Shown here: in pieces, positions 8,966 through 17,477 of the stretch | How the letters are laid out: each line of letters starts with the position of its first letter | How positions within the stretch are numbered: the stretch's first letter is position 1 | NCBI RefSeq assembly: GCF_014647875.1 | Contig: NZ_BMQA01000030.1 | Location: 1-64,000 of the forward strand | Length of the DNA stretch: 64,000 nucleotides | From: Streptomyces brasiliensis | GTDB lineage: Bacteria; Actinomycetota; Actinomycetes; Streptomycetales; Streptomycetaceae | Direction of reading: 5' to 3' | The notes under the pieces: generated by a model | Told to the model about the DNA's origin: nothing | What the model saw: only the letters and a program-made list of their open reading frames with translations | The model's database searches: none | Program-made: the position numbers and the translations under genes

Positions 8966-8991
8966 CGGGCCCCGGAGGTTGCCGGGGCCCG
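8966..8991 (-). terminator. hairpin terminator after an orphan gene tail
   Basis: CGGGCCCCGG (8966-8975) pairs perfectly with CCGGGGCCCG (8982-8991) around a 6-base loop. On the minus strand it lies about 20 bases after the stop codon of the orphan coding tail at 9012, which is the usual place for an intrinsic terminator. Confidence 0.65.
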
Positions 8992-9011
8992 TCGTCGTGG
9001 GCGGAGTTGGG

Positions 9012-9115
9012 TCAGCCGGTGAAGGCCGGGGCGCCCTTCGGAATGCCCCAACCGGTCTGACCCGCGGTGATGCCGCCAGTGGCGAAGGAGCTGCAGGTCG
9101 GGTCGCCAAGTCGCC
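9012..9115 (-). pseudogene. orphan 3' end of an unidentified gene
   Basis: On the minus strand a frame reads GDPTCSSFATGGITAGQTG and then WGIPKGAPAFTG before a TGA at 9012, immediately followed by a strong terminator. The composition (Gly/Thr/Ser with one Cys) looks like the C-terminus of a secreted protein. No start codon with a ribosome-binding site or matching N-terminal part can be found upstream, so it is probably a remnant. I do not recognise the family. Confidence 0.35.
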
Positions 9116-9257
9116 CTGGACTCGGTCGATTTGGTGGGGGGCTTGACCTCGGACCTGCCGAGCGGGGTCGGGCGCCTACTGGTCACTGGCGCGTGGATGG
9201 CCGTGTGCAGGCCGGGACTTGACCCGACGCACGGGTTCCCGACCGGGGCGCTTCGCG

Positions 9258-9642
9258 TCAGCGCGGCTTCAGGCCGTGCAGGACGTGGTGGACGTGCTCG
9301 TCCAGGGAGGCGAGGGCGTCCTCGGCGGGCAGTGCCGTTGGCGGCGAACGACGCCGGCCCGTGCAGACCGGCGGCCGCGAAGAGGGCGATCCGCTCGGGG
9401 GCGCCCGCGACGATCTCGCCCCGCTCCTGCGCCTCGGCGATCAGCCGCTCGTAGGCACCCAGGGACCCGTCGACGGCGGCCAGCAGCTGTTCGGAGACGT
9501 CCGGGTCGTGCTTGCGGGCGAACATCAGCTCGAGGAGTTCGGGGTTGTCGATGGCGAAGCGCAGATAGGTCCCGGCCAGCGCGGTGAACCGCTGCTCGAA
9601 CGACGGGGGTTCGGTTCGCGGTGGGGGCCGGGGCGTTGGGGC
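9258..9642 (-). pseudogene. TetR-family regulator remnant (5' truncated, frameshifted)
   Basis: The minus strand encodes the ligand-binding C-terminal half of a TetR regulator: PPSFEQRFTALAGTYLRFAI, then NPELLELMFARKHDPDVSEQ and ERIALFAAAGLHG. After FAANGT the frame must shift to continue as LPAEDALASLDEHVHHVLHG and end at TGA 9258-9260. The DNA-binding N-terminus is absent; the next gene ends nine bases away at 9651. A two-base loss at about 9345 explains the shift. It is a decayed gene. Confidence 0.75.
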
Positions 9643-9650
9643 GGGAGTGA

Positions 9651-10382
9651 TCAGGTGGGGTCGGCCTGTGTGTCCGTCTCCGCGAGAGTGAGCGCGGCCG
9701 TCACGCGTTCCGGTTCCTCGCAGGCCAGGAGGTCCAGGAGCAGACCGCGGACCAGGGCCAGTGTGCGCGTCGCGCGGGCCTCGGCCACGGCGTGGGGCGT
9801 GCCGGGCGGCTGGGCGCCGACGAGCAGGGCCAGCCAGTCGTGGGCTGCCTCCGCGGCGAACCCGGACCAGGGGCCGGGATCGTGACTGAGCGACAGCAGG
9901 AAGGCCTCGTACGTCAGGCGCACCATGGGGCGTTGCTCGGGCGCGGAGAGGAAGGCCCAGAGGCGAGCGGAGAGCGCGTCGAAACCGACGGGGACGGCAG
10001 GGCCGTGGCCGAGGCCGGCGGTGTCGGTGCCGGGCTCGTCGAGGGCGGCGGGACCCTTGGAGGCGGCGGGGCCCGCGGGGGTGAGCGGGCTGTCGGAGCC
10101 GTCTGGTGCGCCGGGGCTGTCGGTGCCGGGCTCGTCGAGGGCCCTTGCCATCTGGGTCAGCTGTTCGTGTCGGGCGCGGGCCAGGAGTTCGCGCAGGAGA
10201 CCGTCCTTGCTGCCGAAGAGGTAGAGCAGCACCCGGGGGCTGGTGCCGGTCGCGGCGGCCAGTGGGCGCAGGGAGAGGCCGAGGAGGCCGTGCTCGAGGA
10301 GATAGGCGTAGCAGGCGTCGAGCAGTTCCGTACGGCGCGGTGAGGCCGGCGGCTGCGACGGCGGTGACGGTGTCGTACCCAC
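9651..10382 (-). CDS. TetR family transcriptional regulator
   Basis: A 243-residue TetR regulator. The N-terminal helix-turn-helix is clear (LLDACYAYLLEHGLLGLSLR, then PLAAATGTSPRVLLYLFGSK). A Pro/Gly/Asp insertion at about 82-125 carries two copies of ALDEPGTD, followed by a TetR_C ligand-binding region. It starts at GTG 10382 with no ribosome-binding site, so it may be leaderless. It is divergent from an SDR gene, with a perfect palindrome between them that is the likely operator; the pair looks like a classic autoregulated TetR/oxidoreductase unit. Confidence 0.88.
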   Translation of the reverse strand: MGTTPSPPSQPPASPRRTELLDACYAYLLEHGLLGLSLRPLAAATGTSPRVLLYLFGSKDGLLRELLARARHEQLTQMARALDEPGTDSPGAPDGSDSPLTPAGPAASKGPAALDEPGTDTAGLGHGPAVPVGFDALSARLWAFLSAPEQRPMVRLTYEAFLLSLSHDPGPWSGFAAEAAHDWLALLVGAQPPGTPHAVAEARATRTLALVRGLLLDLLACEEPERVTAALTLAETDTQADPT

Positions 10383-10394
10383 TGCGCTACGGTA

Positions 10395-10414
10395 ACTGAA
10401 ACGAGTGTTTCAGT
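10395..10414. promoter_or_regulatory. palindromic TetR operator candidate
   Basis: ACTGAAAC-GAGT-GTTTCAGT, a perfect 8-4-8 inverted repeat, lies 12 bases before the tetR start and 14 bases before the SDR start. The position over both start regions fits repression of both divergent genes. Confidence 0.7.
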
Positions 10415-10428
10415 GGAGGTGGTGTGCG

Positions 10429-11189
10429 ATGGGCGGCCACACGTACTTCTCGCTCGACGGACGTACGGCCCTGGTGACCGGCTCGGTGCGGGGCTCGGTC
10501 TGGAGATGGCGCGCGGGCTGGCCCAGGCGGGTGCGCGCGTGATCCTCAACGGGCGGAATCCGGTCACCCTGGAGGCCACGGCCGAGCGGCTGCGCGACGA
10601 GGGGCTCGACGCGACGGGGGCCGCGTTCGACATCACGGACCGCGCGACCGCGCACGAGGCGGTGACCGGCCTCGGCGACATCGACGTCCTGGTCAACAAC
10701 GCGGGCCGGCGGGACCGCAGGGGCGTCCAGGAGATGACGCCGGACGAGCTGGCCGCGATGGTCGACGCCCATCTGTCCTCGGCGTACGCCCTGAGCCGGA
10801 CCGTTGCCCGGAGCCTGGCCGAGCGGGGCATGCCGGGCCGCATCATCAACGTCTCCTCGGTCGTCGGCCGGCTCGGTCGCGCCGGGGACGTCGGGTACGC
10901 CACGGCGAAGGCGGGCCTGGACGGCCTGACGAGGGCCCTCGCGGCGGACCTCGGACCGAGCGGTACGACGGTCAACTCGGTGGCGCCGGGTACGTTCGCG
11001 ACGGAGGTCAACGCCGAGCTGGCGACGGACCCGGAGTGGGAGCGCCGGCTGCGCGCCCGTACGGCGCTCGGGCGCTGGGGCCGGCCGGCCGAGATCGCCG
11101 GTGCCGTGGTGTTCCTGGCGAGCGACGCGGCGTCCTTCATCACGGGGCAGACGATCGCGGTCGACGGCGGGATGACGACGACGTTCTGA
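10429..11189 (+). pseudogene. SDR oxidoreductase with a frameshift in the Rossmann motif
   Basis: A FabG-like short-chain dehydrogenase. From ATG 10429 the frame reads MGGHTYFSLDGRTALVTGS, then VRG, but one base is missing near 10493, inside the TGxxxGxG cofactor motif; the remainder (LGLEMARGLAQAGARVILNG, catalytic YATAK, C-terminal GQTIAVDGG) lies in the next frame. The catalytic Ser, Tyr and Lys are intact. Either a one-base deletion in the G run has inactivated the gene or this is a sequencing error. It is divergent from the tetR gene that probably controls it. Confidence 0.8.
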
Positions 11190-11282
11190 GCCCGTCCAGG
11201 AGCAGGTCTCCGTGCTGTTCACAGGCAAATCTCAGCGAAGTCGGAGACCATCTCTCACCTTCTTGGGACAGAGTGGGGCCTG

Positions 11283-12092
11283 ATGAAGCGCACCTCACGC
11301 ACCTCACGCAGCCCAGGACGCACTGCACGCGCCTCGGGCACCTCCGGCACGTCGCCCGCAGCGTTCTTCGCCGCCATGGTGCTGCTGGCCGCGACGTCGT
11401 CCTCGGTGGCGGCCGCGGACGACGGGCCGGGGCCCTTCGGGGTCACCGCGTCGGCGGTCGCGTCGGCGCGGAGCCTGCGGGTCGGGGCGCTGTTCGACGC
11501 CGACCGGCGCCAGAGCCTGGCCGGGGGCCACTTCTGCACCGCCTCCGTCGTCCACAGCCGCCGGCGGGACCTCGTCGTCACCGCCGCGCACTGCGTCGAC
11601 GGCGACGGCTCCGACCTCCTGTTCGTGCCGGGATACCGGGACGGACAGGCGCCGCGGGGCGTCTGGAAGGTGGGGAAGCGGTTCCTGCCGGACGGGTGGG
11701 CCGAGGGACGGGACGAGGACAGCGACGTCGCGTTCGCCGCCGTGGACGAGCTGGACGGCAGAAACATCGAGGACGTCGTCGGCGGCAACCGCGTCGCGAC
11801 GGGCACGGCGACCGGTGCCACGGCCGTGACCGTCACCGGCTACCCCGACTCCCTCGACGCCCCCATCAACTGCACCAACAAGCCGTCGGCCCGCAGCAGC
11901 ACCCAGCAGCGGATCGACTGCCCCGGCTTCACGAGCGGCACGAGCGGCAGCCCCTGGGTGAACGGCGACGGTGAGGTGGTCGGCGTACTGGGCGGCCATG
12001 AGCAGGGCGGTTCCACGGCGGACACGTCGTACAGCGTCGTACTGGGACCGGGGACGGCCGAGCTGTACGCGGACACGGCGAACGGGGCCTGA
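11283..12092 (+). CDS. secreted trypsin-like serine protease
   Basis: A 269-residue exported protease. A basic N-terminus and hydrophobic stretch (AAFFAAMVLLAATSSSVAAA) form a Sec signal. The chymotrypsin-fold triad is visible: His in VVTAAHCVDG, Asp in DEDSDVAFAAVD and Ser in GFTSGTSGSPWVN. The family is the V8/trypsin-like peptidases often seen singly in Streptomyces. The substrate is unknown. It lies alone between the SDR gene and the cell-wall hydrolase. Confidence 0.88.
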   Translation: MKRTSRTSRSPGRTARASGTSGTSPAAFFAAMVLLAATSSSVAAADDGPGPFGVTASAVASARSLRVGALFDADRRQSLAGGHFCTASVVHSRRRDLVVTAAHCVDGDGSDLLFVPGYRDGQAPRGVWKVGKRFLPDGWAEGRDEDSDVAFAAVDELDGRNIEDVVGGNRVATGTATGATAVTVTGYPDSLDAPINCTNKPSARSSTQQRIDCPGFTSGTSGSPWVNGDGEVVGVLGGHEQGGSTADTSYSVVLGPGTAELYADTANGA

Positions 12093-12202
12093 GGTGTGGG
12101 GTGTTGTGACACCCCACCCATTTCCGCCTCCACCCCCGTGATTTGGCGCCACTCTCCCCCGAAATGGCCTTGAACAGGGTCGGAATGGGGGAGGGTTGGG
12201 GT

Positions 12203-13204
12203 GTGCGGAAAGTGTGGGTCGTCGGTGGGGCCGCTGTCGGGCTCGGGATCAGCTTCGTGATGCTGCTCGTCGTCGGGGTGTACGTCGTCGCCGGGAACCT
12301 CCTCAACGGAGTCGGCGGCGGGACCGTGGGGCTGGCCAAGGGTGCCGTGCCCGGTGCCTACAAGGCGCTCGTGCAGCGGTGGGGGAATCTGTGTCCCGCC
12401 CTCAACCCCGCGCTGCTCGCCGCCCAGTTGTACCAGGAGAGCGGCTGGGACCCGGATGTCGTCAGTCCGGCCGACGCCCGTGGCATCGCGCAGTTCATTC
12501 CCAGTACGTGGGCCACGCACGGCATCGACGGCAACGCCGACGGCAAGCGCGACATCTGGGATCCCAACGACGCGATCCCGTCGGCCGCTTCGTACGACTG
12601 CGAACTCTCCAAGTACGTCGAGGACGTGCCCGGCGACACGAGCGACAACATGCTCGCCGCCTACAACGCGGGCGCGTACCGCGTCATAAGGGCCGGTGGG
12701 ATTCCGGCCATCCGCGAGACCCAGAACTACGTCAAGACGATCCGCACCCTGGAGAAGAGCTTCGCCGCGCCCGTCTCCCGCGTCGACCCCAGCAGGCAGG
12801 CCGCGAGTGCCATCGCCTACGCGCAGAGCAAGCTCGGCACGCCCTATCTGTGGGGCGGCACCGGCACCGCCGAGCAGGGCGGACGGTTCGACTGCTCGGG
12901 GCTGACCCAGGCGGCGTACCAGAAGGTCGGGGTCACGCTTCCGCGCGTAGCCAACGATCAGTACAACGCCGGACCGCACCCGTCCCGGGAGGAACTGCTT
13001 CCCGGCGATCTGGTGTTCTTCTCGGACGACCTCACCGACTCCCGCGCGATCCGGCATGTGGGTATTTATGTCGGCGGTGGTTACATGATCGACGCTCCGA
13101 GAACGAATGCTGTGATCCGGTTCGACCCGATTGACACCCCCGATTATTTCGGCGCCACGCGGGTCACCGAAGATGGCGCGAAAGCGCTCCCCACTTCGGT
13201 GTGA
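12203..13204 (+). CDS. lytic transglycosylase / NlpC-P60 bifunctional wall hydrolase (CwlT/TcpG-like)
   Basis: A 333-residue bifunctional peptidoglycan hydrolase: one N-terminal membrane helix, an SLT transglycosylase domain (catalytic Glu in LLAAQLYQESGWDP, then ARGIAQFIPSTW and NMLAAYNAG), and a C-terminal NlpC/P60 domain (Cys in FDCSGLTQAAY, His in IRHVGIYVGGG). This domain pair is that of CwlT/TcpG/Orf14 of Gram-positive conjugation systems, so it probably opens the wall for the secretion apparatus encoded at 1.6-8.7 kb. GTG 12203 has GGGGGAGGG upstream; in-frame ATGs at 12164 and 12185 are alternatives. Confidence 0.88.
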   Translation: MRKVWVVGGAAVGLGISFVMLLVVGVYVVAGNLLNGVGGGTVGLAKGAVPGAYKALVQRWGNLCPALNPALLAAQLYQESGWDPDVVSPADARGIAQFIPSTWATHGIDGNADGKRDIWDPNDAIPSAASYDCELSKYVEDVPGDTSDNMLAAYNAGAYRVIRAGGIPAIRETQNYVKTIRTLEKSFAAPVSRVDPSRQAASAIAYAQSKLGTPYLWGGTGTAEQGGRFDCSGLTQAAYQKVGVTLPRVANDQYNAGPHPSREELLPGDLVFFSDDLTDSRAIRHVGIYVGGGYMIDAPRTNAVIRFDPIDTPDYFGATRVTEDGAKALPTSV

Positions 13205-13437
13205 ACCGACTGTGAACCCACCCCCTGAGCTGCGGCGATGAGTCTCTCTTCGATAACGTCTGAGTGATCATTCGGTGGAGTGTGGAACCTATCGAAGAAG
13301 GTCGTGCGTTCCTGTTGGCGTAGCCGAGCCGACGTGACCTGCGGCAGTGCGACGGAAGCGGATCTACAACCACGGGGGTGGACGGCAGCGACGCACGCGA
13401 GGTGCGTCCGGGAAACCGACGAAGGGGCCACAGCACC

Positions 13438-14154
13438 ATGGCTGTACTCGCCGAATCCGGATCGAACCCCGACGTCGACCTGCTCTACGACATCAACGGA
13501 CTCGCCAAGGACGCTCCGCACTGGTTCGACCGGGGCGTGGAGTTCATGGGTGAGTACGGGCTGCTGATCGTCATGGTGCTGCTCGTGGTGTGGTGCTGGT
13601 GGTCGCTGCGGCGGCGGGGCGGCGCCGGTGGCGGTGACGACGCCGCGTCCTCGATGGCCGCGCTCGTGTGGGCGCCGCTCGCCGCCGGTGTCGCCGTGCT
13701 GGTGAACGTGCCGATAAGGGGCTTCGTGGAGCGGCCCCGGCCCTTCGTGGATCACCGCGGGATCGATGTCCTCGTCTCCGGCAAGACCGACTTCTCGTTC
13801 GTGAGCGACCACGCGACGATCACCATGGCCCTCGGGGTGGGGCTGTTCGTCGCCCATCGCAGGTTCGGACTCGCCGGGATCGGGCTGGCGCTGCTCGAGG
13901 GGTTCTGCCGGGTGTACATGGGCGTGCACTATCCGACGGACGTCGTCGGTGGGTTCGCGCTGGGTACGGCCGTCGTGCTGCTGCTGTCTCCGTTGGCTGT
14001 GGCGCTTCTCACCCCGGTGATGAAGGCGATGGAGGGGGCGCGGGGGGTCGGCAGGCTGATCCGGTCCCGGCCGGTTGCGGACGGACAGGATGAGGCGCTG
14101 GTCCCGGGGGCGCGGACTCCGGCGGTGTCGGAGGAGCGGGATCTGGCCGCGTAG
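13438..14154 (+). CDS. PAP2-family phosphatase (undecaprenyl-diphosphatase-like)
   Basis: A 238-residue polytopic phosphatase with five or six hydrophobic segments and the three PAP2 motifs: RGFVERPRPF (the RP motif), SFVSDHATITM (the central His motif) and CRVYMGVHYPTDVVGG (R...H...D). Such enzymes dephosphorylate lipid pyrophosphates on the outer membrane face, often undecaprenyl pyrophosphate. The ATG at 13438 begins before the first helix; in-frame codons upstream lack ribosome-binding support. Transcribed alone, with 233 bases upstream that I cannot assign further. Confidence 0.87.
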   Translation: MAVLAESGSNPDVDLLYDINGLAKDAPHWFDRGVEFMGEYGLLIVMVLLVVWCWWSLRRRGGAGGGDDAASSMAALVWAPLAAGVAVLVNVPIRGFVERPRPFVDHRGIDVLVSGKTDFSFVSDHATITMALGVGLFVAHRRFGLAGIGLALLEGFCRVYMGVHYPTDVVGGFALGTAVVLLLSPLAVALLTPVMKAMEGARGVGRLIRSRPVADGQDEALVPGARTPAVSEERDLAA

Positions 14155-14265
14155 GTCGGCCGGCCGGTGCCGGGCGGGGGTGGGTTTCGCTCGCCCGCGC
14201 CGGCGGGGTACGGCGGTCGGGCGGGCAGTCGTCCCTGCGGCACCCGCCCGCAGCTGCGTACAGTC

Positions 14266-15858
14266 CTACAGCCCCTGCGGGTACGTGAAGAACCGGCTCG
14301 GGTCGTACTGCTTCTTCACCTGGGTCAGGCGTGTCGTCGCGTCGCCGTAGTACGCCTGGCGCCAGTTCTGCAGGGTCGGGTCCGTGTAGTTCTGGTAGGC
14401 CGCGCCGGAGGCGTACGGCTTCAGGGCGGTGTGTGCCGTCGTCAGCCAGGACTGGGCCGTCGAGCCGGACGTGCCGGGCTGCCATGACGCGATGTACTGG
14501 GCCAGCATGCGGGAGCTGCGGTGGACGAAGGCCGTCGCAGTGGGGGAGACGCGGTTGATCGCGCCGCCGAGGGCCGTGAGCACGATGCTGCCCGCGCCGC
14601 CCCGCACGGACTGCGTCTGCTGCAGCAGCGTCTGGATGCCGGCGGCCGACAGGGAGCGGTCGAAGAAGTCCGAGCGTGCCGCGTACGTCTCCCGGCCCAG
14701 TGCGCCCTGCGGGGAGCGGCCCGGGGTGGAGCCGGGCAGGTGGCACTGGGCGTCCGTCGAGAAGGACGAGCAGCCCGCGTAGATCTCCATCGCCTCCTCG
14801 TAGCCCCGGCGGCGCAGGGACACGCTCGACGCCGGCGCGCCCACCCGGTCGGCCAGGCGGTCCACGGCGTTCTGGAGTTCGCCGTACGTACCCAGCGAGA
14901 ACGCGGCGACCGAGACCCGGGGCGTGCCGCCGGGCGAGTTCTCCAGGTGGAGGGAGGACCAGATCTCGTCGGGCTGGTCCGGGCCCCACTCCTGCCAGGC
15001 CTTGACCACAGCGGCCGCCCGGGACCAGGGCCAGGTCAGATAGCCGGTCACGGCTTGGGGCGCCGGGTGGGTCCTGAACTGCAGCTCGGTGACGACGCCG
15101 AAGTTGCCGTTGCCGGCGCCGCGCAGGGCCCAGAAGAGGTCCTTGTTGGTGGTGGCGTTGGCGGTGAGCTGCCTGCCGTCGGCCGTGATCAGCGTCGCCT
15201 GCGTGAGGCTGTCGCAGGTCAGGCCGTAGGCGCGGGAGACGACTCCGTGGCCGCCGCCGAGGACCAGGCCGGAGACGCCGACGGTGGGGCAGGAGCCCGC
15301 CGGGATCGTCACGCCCTTCGCGGCCAGCCCGCGGTAGACGTCGATCAGCTTCGATCCGGCGCCGACGACGGCCTGGCCGCCACCGACGCGGATCCGGTTC
15401 AGCCTGGACACGTCGACTATCAGGCGGCCGTCGCCCGACGACCAGCCCGCGTAGGAGTGGCCGCCGTTGCGTATCGCCACCCGGACCCCGTGGGACCTGG
15501 CGTACGCCAGCGTCGTACGGATGTCGTCCGGGTGGGAGACGTAGACGACCGCCGTCGGCTTCAGACCGTCGAAGCGGGTGTTGTAGAGCAGTTGGGCCGT
15601 CTTCCAGGCCGTGTCCCCGGGGCGGACCAGGGTGCCGTCCAGGTCGCGGGCGAGGGCCGGCCAGTCGGCGGCGGCTGCTGCGCTGGTGGTCTTCACCGGC
15701 GTAGGCGAGGATGTGGAAGTAACAGACGTACCGGAAGCAGACGCGCCGGTGCCGCCACCCGCGGAACCGGCGCTCCGGCTTGTCCCCCCACTGCATCCCG
15801 CCACCGCGGCCGTCGCCAACGCGGCCGCGCCGCCAGAGATGAACGTACGCCGTTCCAT
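14266..15858 (-). CDS. BBE-like FAD-linked oxidoreductase, exported lipoprotein
   Basis: A 530-residue berberine-bridge-enzyme-type flavoprotein. An RR-containing signal ending in a lipobox (AVAGC) suggests Tat export and lipid anchoring. The FAD-binding PCMH domain has the flavin-linking His in IRNGGHSYAGWSSGDG and a Cys in GSCPTVGVSGL at the place used for the second flavin bond in bicovalent members. The C-terminal BBE segment is NYTDPTLQNWRQAYYG ... YDPSRFFTYPQGL. It probably oxidises a sugar or a natural product; the substrate is unknown. ATG 15858 was chosen at the signal peptide. Confidence 0.9.
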   Translation of the reverse strand: MERRTFISGGAAALATAAVAGCSGGTSRSAGSAGGGTGASASGTSVTSTSSPTPVKTTSAAAAADWPALARDLDGTLVRPGDTAWKTAQLLYNTRFDGLKPTAVVYVSHPDDIRTTLAYARSHGVRVAIRNGGHSYAGWSSGDGRLIVDVSRLNRIRVGGGQAVVGAGSKLIDVYRGLAAKGVTIPAGSCPTVGVSGLVLGGGHGVVSRAYGLTCDSLTQATLITADGRQLTANATTNKDLFWALRGAGNGNFGVVTELQFRTHPAPQAVTGYLTWPWSRAAAVVKAWQEWGPDQPDEIWSSLHLENSPGGTPRVSVAAFSLGTYGELQNAVDRLADRVGAPASSVSLRRRGYEEAMEIYAGCSSFSTDAQCHLPGSTPGRSPQGALGRETYAARSDFFDRSLSAAGIQTLLQQTQSVRGGAGSIVLTALGGAINRVSPTATAFVHRSSRMLAQYIASWQPGTSGSTAQSWLTTAHTALKPYASGAAYQNYTDPTLQNWRQAYYGDATTRLTQVKKQYDPSRFFTYPQGL

Positions 15859-16056
15859 GCCCGTGCCTTTCCTCGGCTTCCGTGGAACGAGACGGAGTAC
15901 CGGCTCGAAGAGTTCCCCGGGGGTCGCATACGTGTGCGCGCATGCTCTTCGCACACGTCAACGGGTCCGTGGGCCGCCGGCGCGCCCCCCCTTCACCGGG
16001 ACCTGCATGTGCTCTCCCCGTAAGCATTCCGTGACCTAACCGGGCCGATGGCAGGG

Positions 16057-16100
16057 GTTCACCCTCCGTTCACTTATGGCCATCGGCGGCTTCACCTGTT
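16057..16100 (+). promoter_or_regulatory. PHO box: four 11-base direct repeats upstream of pstS
   Basis: Four consecutive 11-base units at 16057, 16068, 16079 and 16090: GTTCACCCTCC, GTTCACTTATG, GCCATCGGCGG and CTTCACCTGTT. The first two and the fourth match the Streptomyces PhoP-box unit GTTCACC; the third is degenerate. This predicts PhoP activation of pstSCAB under phosphate limitation. The 354 bases between the BBE gene (15858) and pstS (16213) hold no gene; the minus-strand BBE promoter is not obvious. Confidence 0.9.
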
Positions 16101-16212
16101 CTGCCTAATTTCGGGCTTACCCGGTGCGGAGCGCGGCTTGAACGAGCGCACACGCACGATGACGACTTCGCACGCCGCCGCAGGTGGCGGCTCCTGGAAG
16201 GAACTCCCGAAA

Positions 16213-17346
16213 GTGAAGCTTCAGCGCAAGAACCGGCTGCGCGCCCTTTCCCTCGGTGCTGTCGCCGTCTCCGGCGCCCTGGCCCTGACGGCGTGCGGCT
16301 CGGACGACACCGGCAGCAAGGGGAGCGACTCCACCACCTCGTCCGCCTCCGCGAGCACCAGCTCCATCAAGTGTGACGACGCCAAGGGTCAGCTGCTCTC
16401 GGACGGCTCCTCCGCGCAGAAGAACGCGATCGACGCGTGGGTCAGGGACTTCTCGCAGGCCTGTGGCGTGCAGATCAACTACAAGGCGGGCGGCTCTGGC
16501 GCCGGTGTCACCGCCTTCACGCAGGGTCAGATCCCGTGGGCGGGCTCCGACTCGGCGCTGAAGGACGAAGAGGTCGCGGCCTCCAAGAGGGTCTGCTCCG
16601 GTGGTCAGGGCATCGACCTGCCGATGGTCGGCGGCCCGATCGCGGTCGGTTACAACGTCCCGGGTGTCGACAACCTGGTCCTGGACGCCCCGACCCTCGC
16701 CAAGATCTTCGACAGCAAGATCACGAAGTGGAACGACTCGGCGATCGCCAAGCTGAACCCGGGCGTCAAGCTGCCCGACCTCAAGATCCAGGCGTTCCAC
16801 CGCTCGGACGAGTCCGGCACCACGGACAACTTCACCAAGTACCTGATCGCCACCACCCCGGACACCTGGAAGTACTCCGGCGGCAAGGCCTGGCAGGCCA
16901 AGGGCGGCCAGTCCGCTCCGCAGTCCGCGGGTGTGGCCCAGCAGGTGAAGCAGACCTCCGGCGCCATCGGCTACTTCGAGCTGTCCTACGTCTCGGACGG
17001 CATCAAGGCCGTCTCCATCGACACCGGTGCCAGCAAGCCGGTCGCGCCCAGCACCGACAGCGCCACCGCTGACATCGCCGCCGCGCAGGTCGTCGGCAAG
17101 GGCCAGGACCTCGCGCTGCAGCTCGACTACAAGACCAAGGCCGAGGGCGCGTACCCGATCACCCTGGTCACGTACGAGATCGTCTGTGACAAGGGCAACA
17201 AGGCCGACACCCTGCCGGCCACGAAGGCCTTCCTCCGCTACATGGCGAGCGAGGACGGCCAGAAGGTCCTGTCGGGCATCGGCTACGCCCCGATCCCCGA
17301 CGCGATCATCACCAAGGTCCGCAGCACCATCGAGGGCCTGAGCTGA
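16213..17346 (+). CDS. pstS: high-affinity phosphate-binding lipoprotein PstS
   Basis: A 377-residue periplasmic-type phosphate-binding protein. The signal ends in the lipobox LTAC, a Ser/Thr-rich linker follows, then the PBP-like fold with phosphate-binding segments SGAGVTAFTQG, WAGSDSALK and FHRSDESGTTDNF. It delivers phosphate to PstCA. GTG 16213 gives a normal lipoprotein signal with GGAAGGA upstream; the longer open frame adds about 55 residues without a ribosome-binding site. First gene of pstSCAB, controlled by the PHO box, with strong hairpins after its stop that probably raise the PstS:PstCAB ratio. Confidence 0.97.
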   Translation: MKLQRKNRLRALSLGAVAVSGALALTACGSDDTGSKGSDSTTSSASASTSSIKCDDAKGQLLSDGSSAQKNAIDAWVRDFSQACGVQINYKAGGSGAGVTAFTQGQIPWAGSDSALKDEEVAASKRVCSGGQGIDLPMVGGPIAVGYNVPGVDNLVLDAPTLAKIFDSKITKWNDSAIAKLNPGVKLPDLKIQAFHRSDESGTTDNFTKYLIATTPDTWKYSGGKAWQAKGGQSAPQSAGVAQQVKQTSGAIGYFELSYVSDGIKAVSIDTGASKPVAPSTDSATADIAAAQVVGKGQDLALQLDYKTKAEGAYPITLVTYEIVCDKGNKADTLPATKAFLRYMASEDGQKVLSGIGYAPIPDAIITKVRSTIEGLS

Positions 17347-17358
17347 CCTGATCCGAGA

Positions 17359-17393
17359 GTGCGGGCCGGTTCCCATGAGGAGCCGGTCCGCAC
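17359..17393 (+). terminator. pstS-pstC intercistronic hairpin
   Basis: A 15-bp stem (17359-17373 with 17379-17393, two G-U pairs) around a 5-base loop, 13 bases after the pstS stop. No T-tract follows, so it probably acts as a partial terminator or mRNA 3'-end stabiliser that lets pstS be expressed well above pstCAB. Confidence 0.75.
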
Positions 17394-17413
17394 CGTCCGG
17401 TGCACCGCCGCCA

Positions 17414-17435
17414 GGGGCCGTACGCGTACGGCCCC
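17414..17435. promoter_or_regulatory. second intercistronic palindrome before pstC
   Basis: A perfect 22-base palindrome: the half GGGGCCGTACG at 17414-17424 followed at once by its complement. It lies 42 bases before pstC. As RNA it forms a second hairpin in the pstS-pstC gap; its function (attenuation or processing) is inferred. Confidence 0.55.
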
Positions 17436-17477
17436 ATCGAGCCGCCCAGACCGCGGCTCCGCAGACCGGAGAACCCG

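Noticed and set aside
14521..16023. A 500-codon open frame on the plus strand
   Set aside because: Antisense to the BBE flavoprotein, whose domains are complete; composition is that of a shadow frame.
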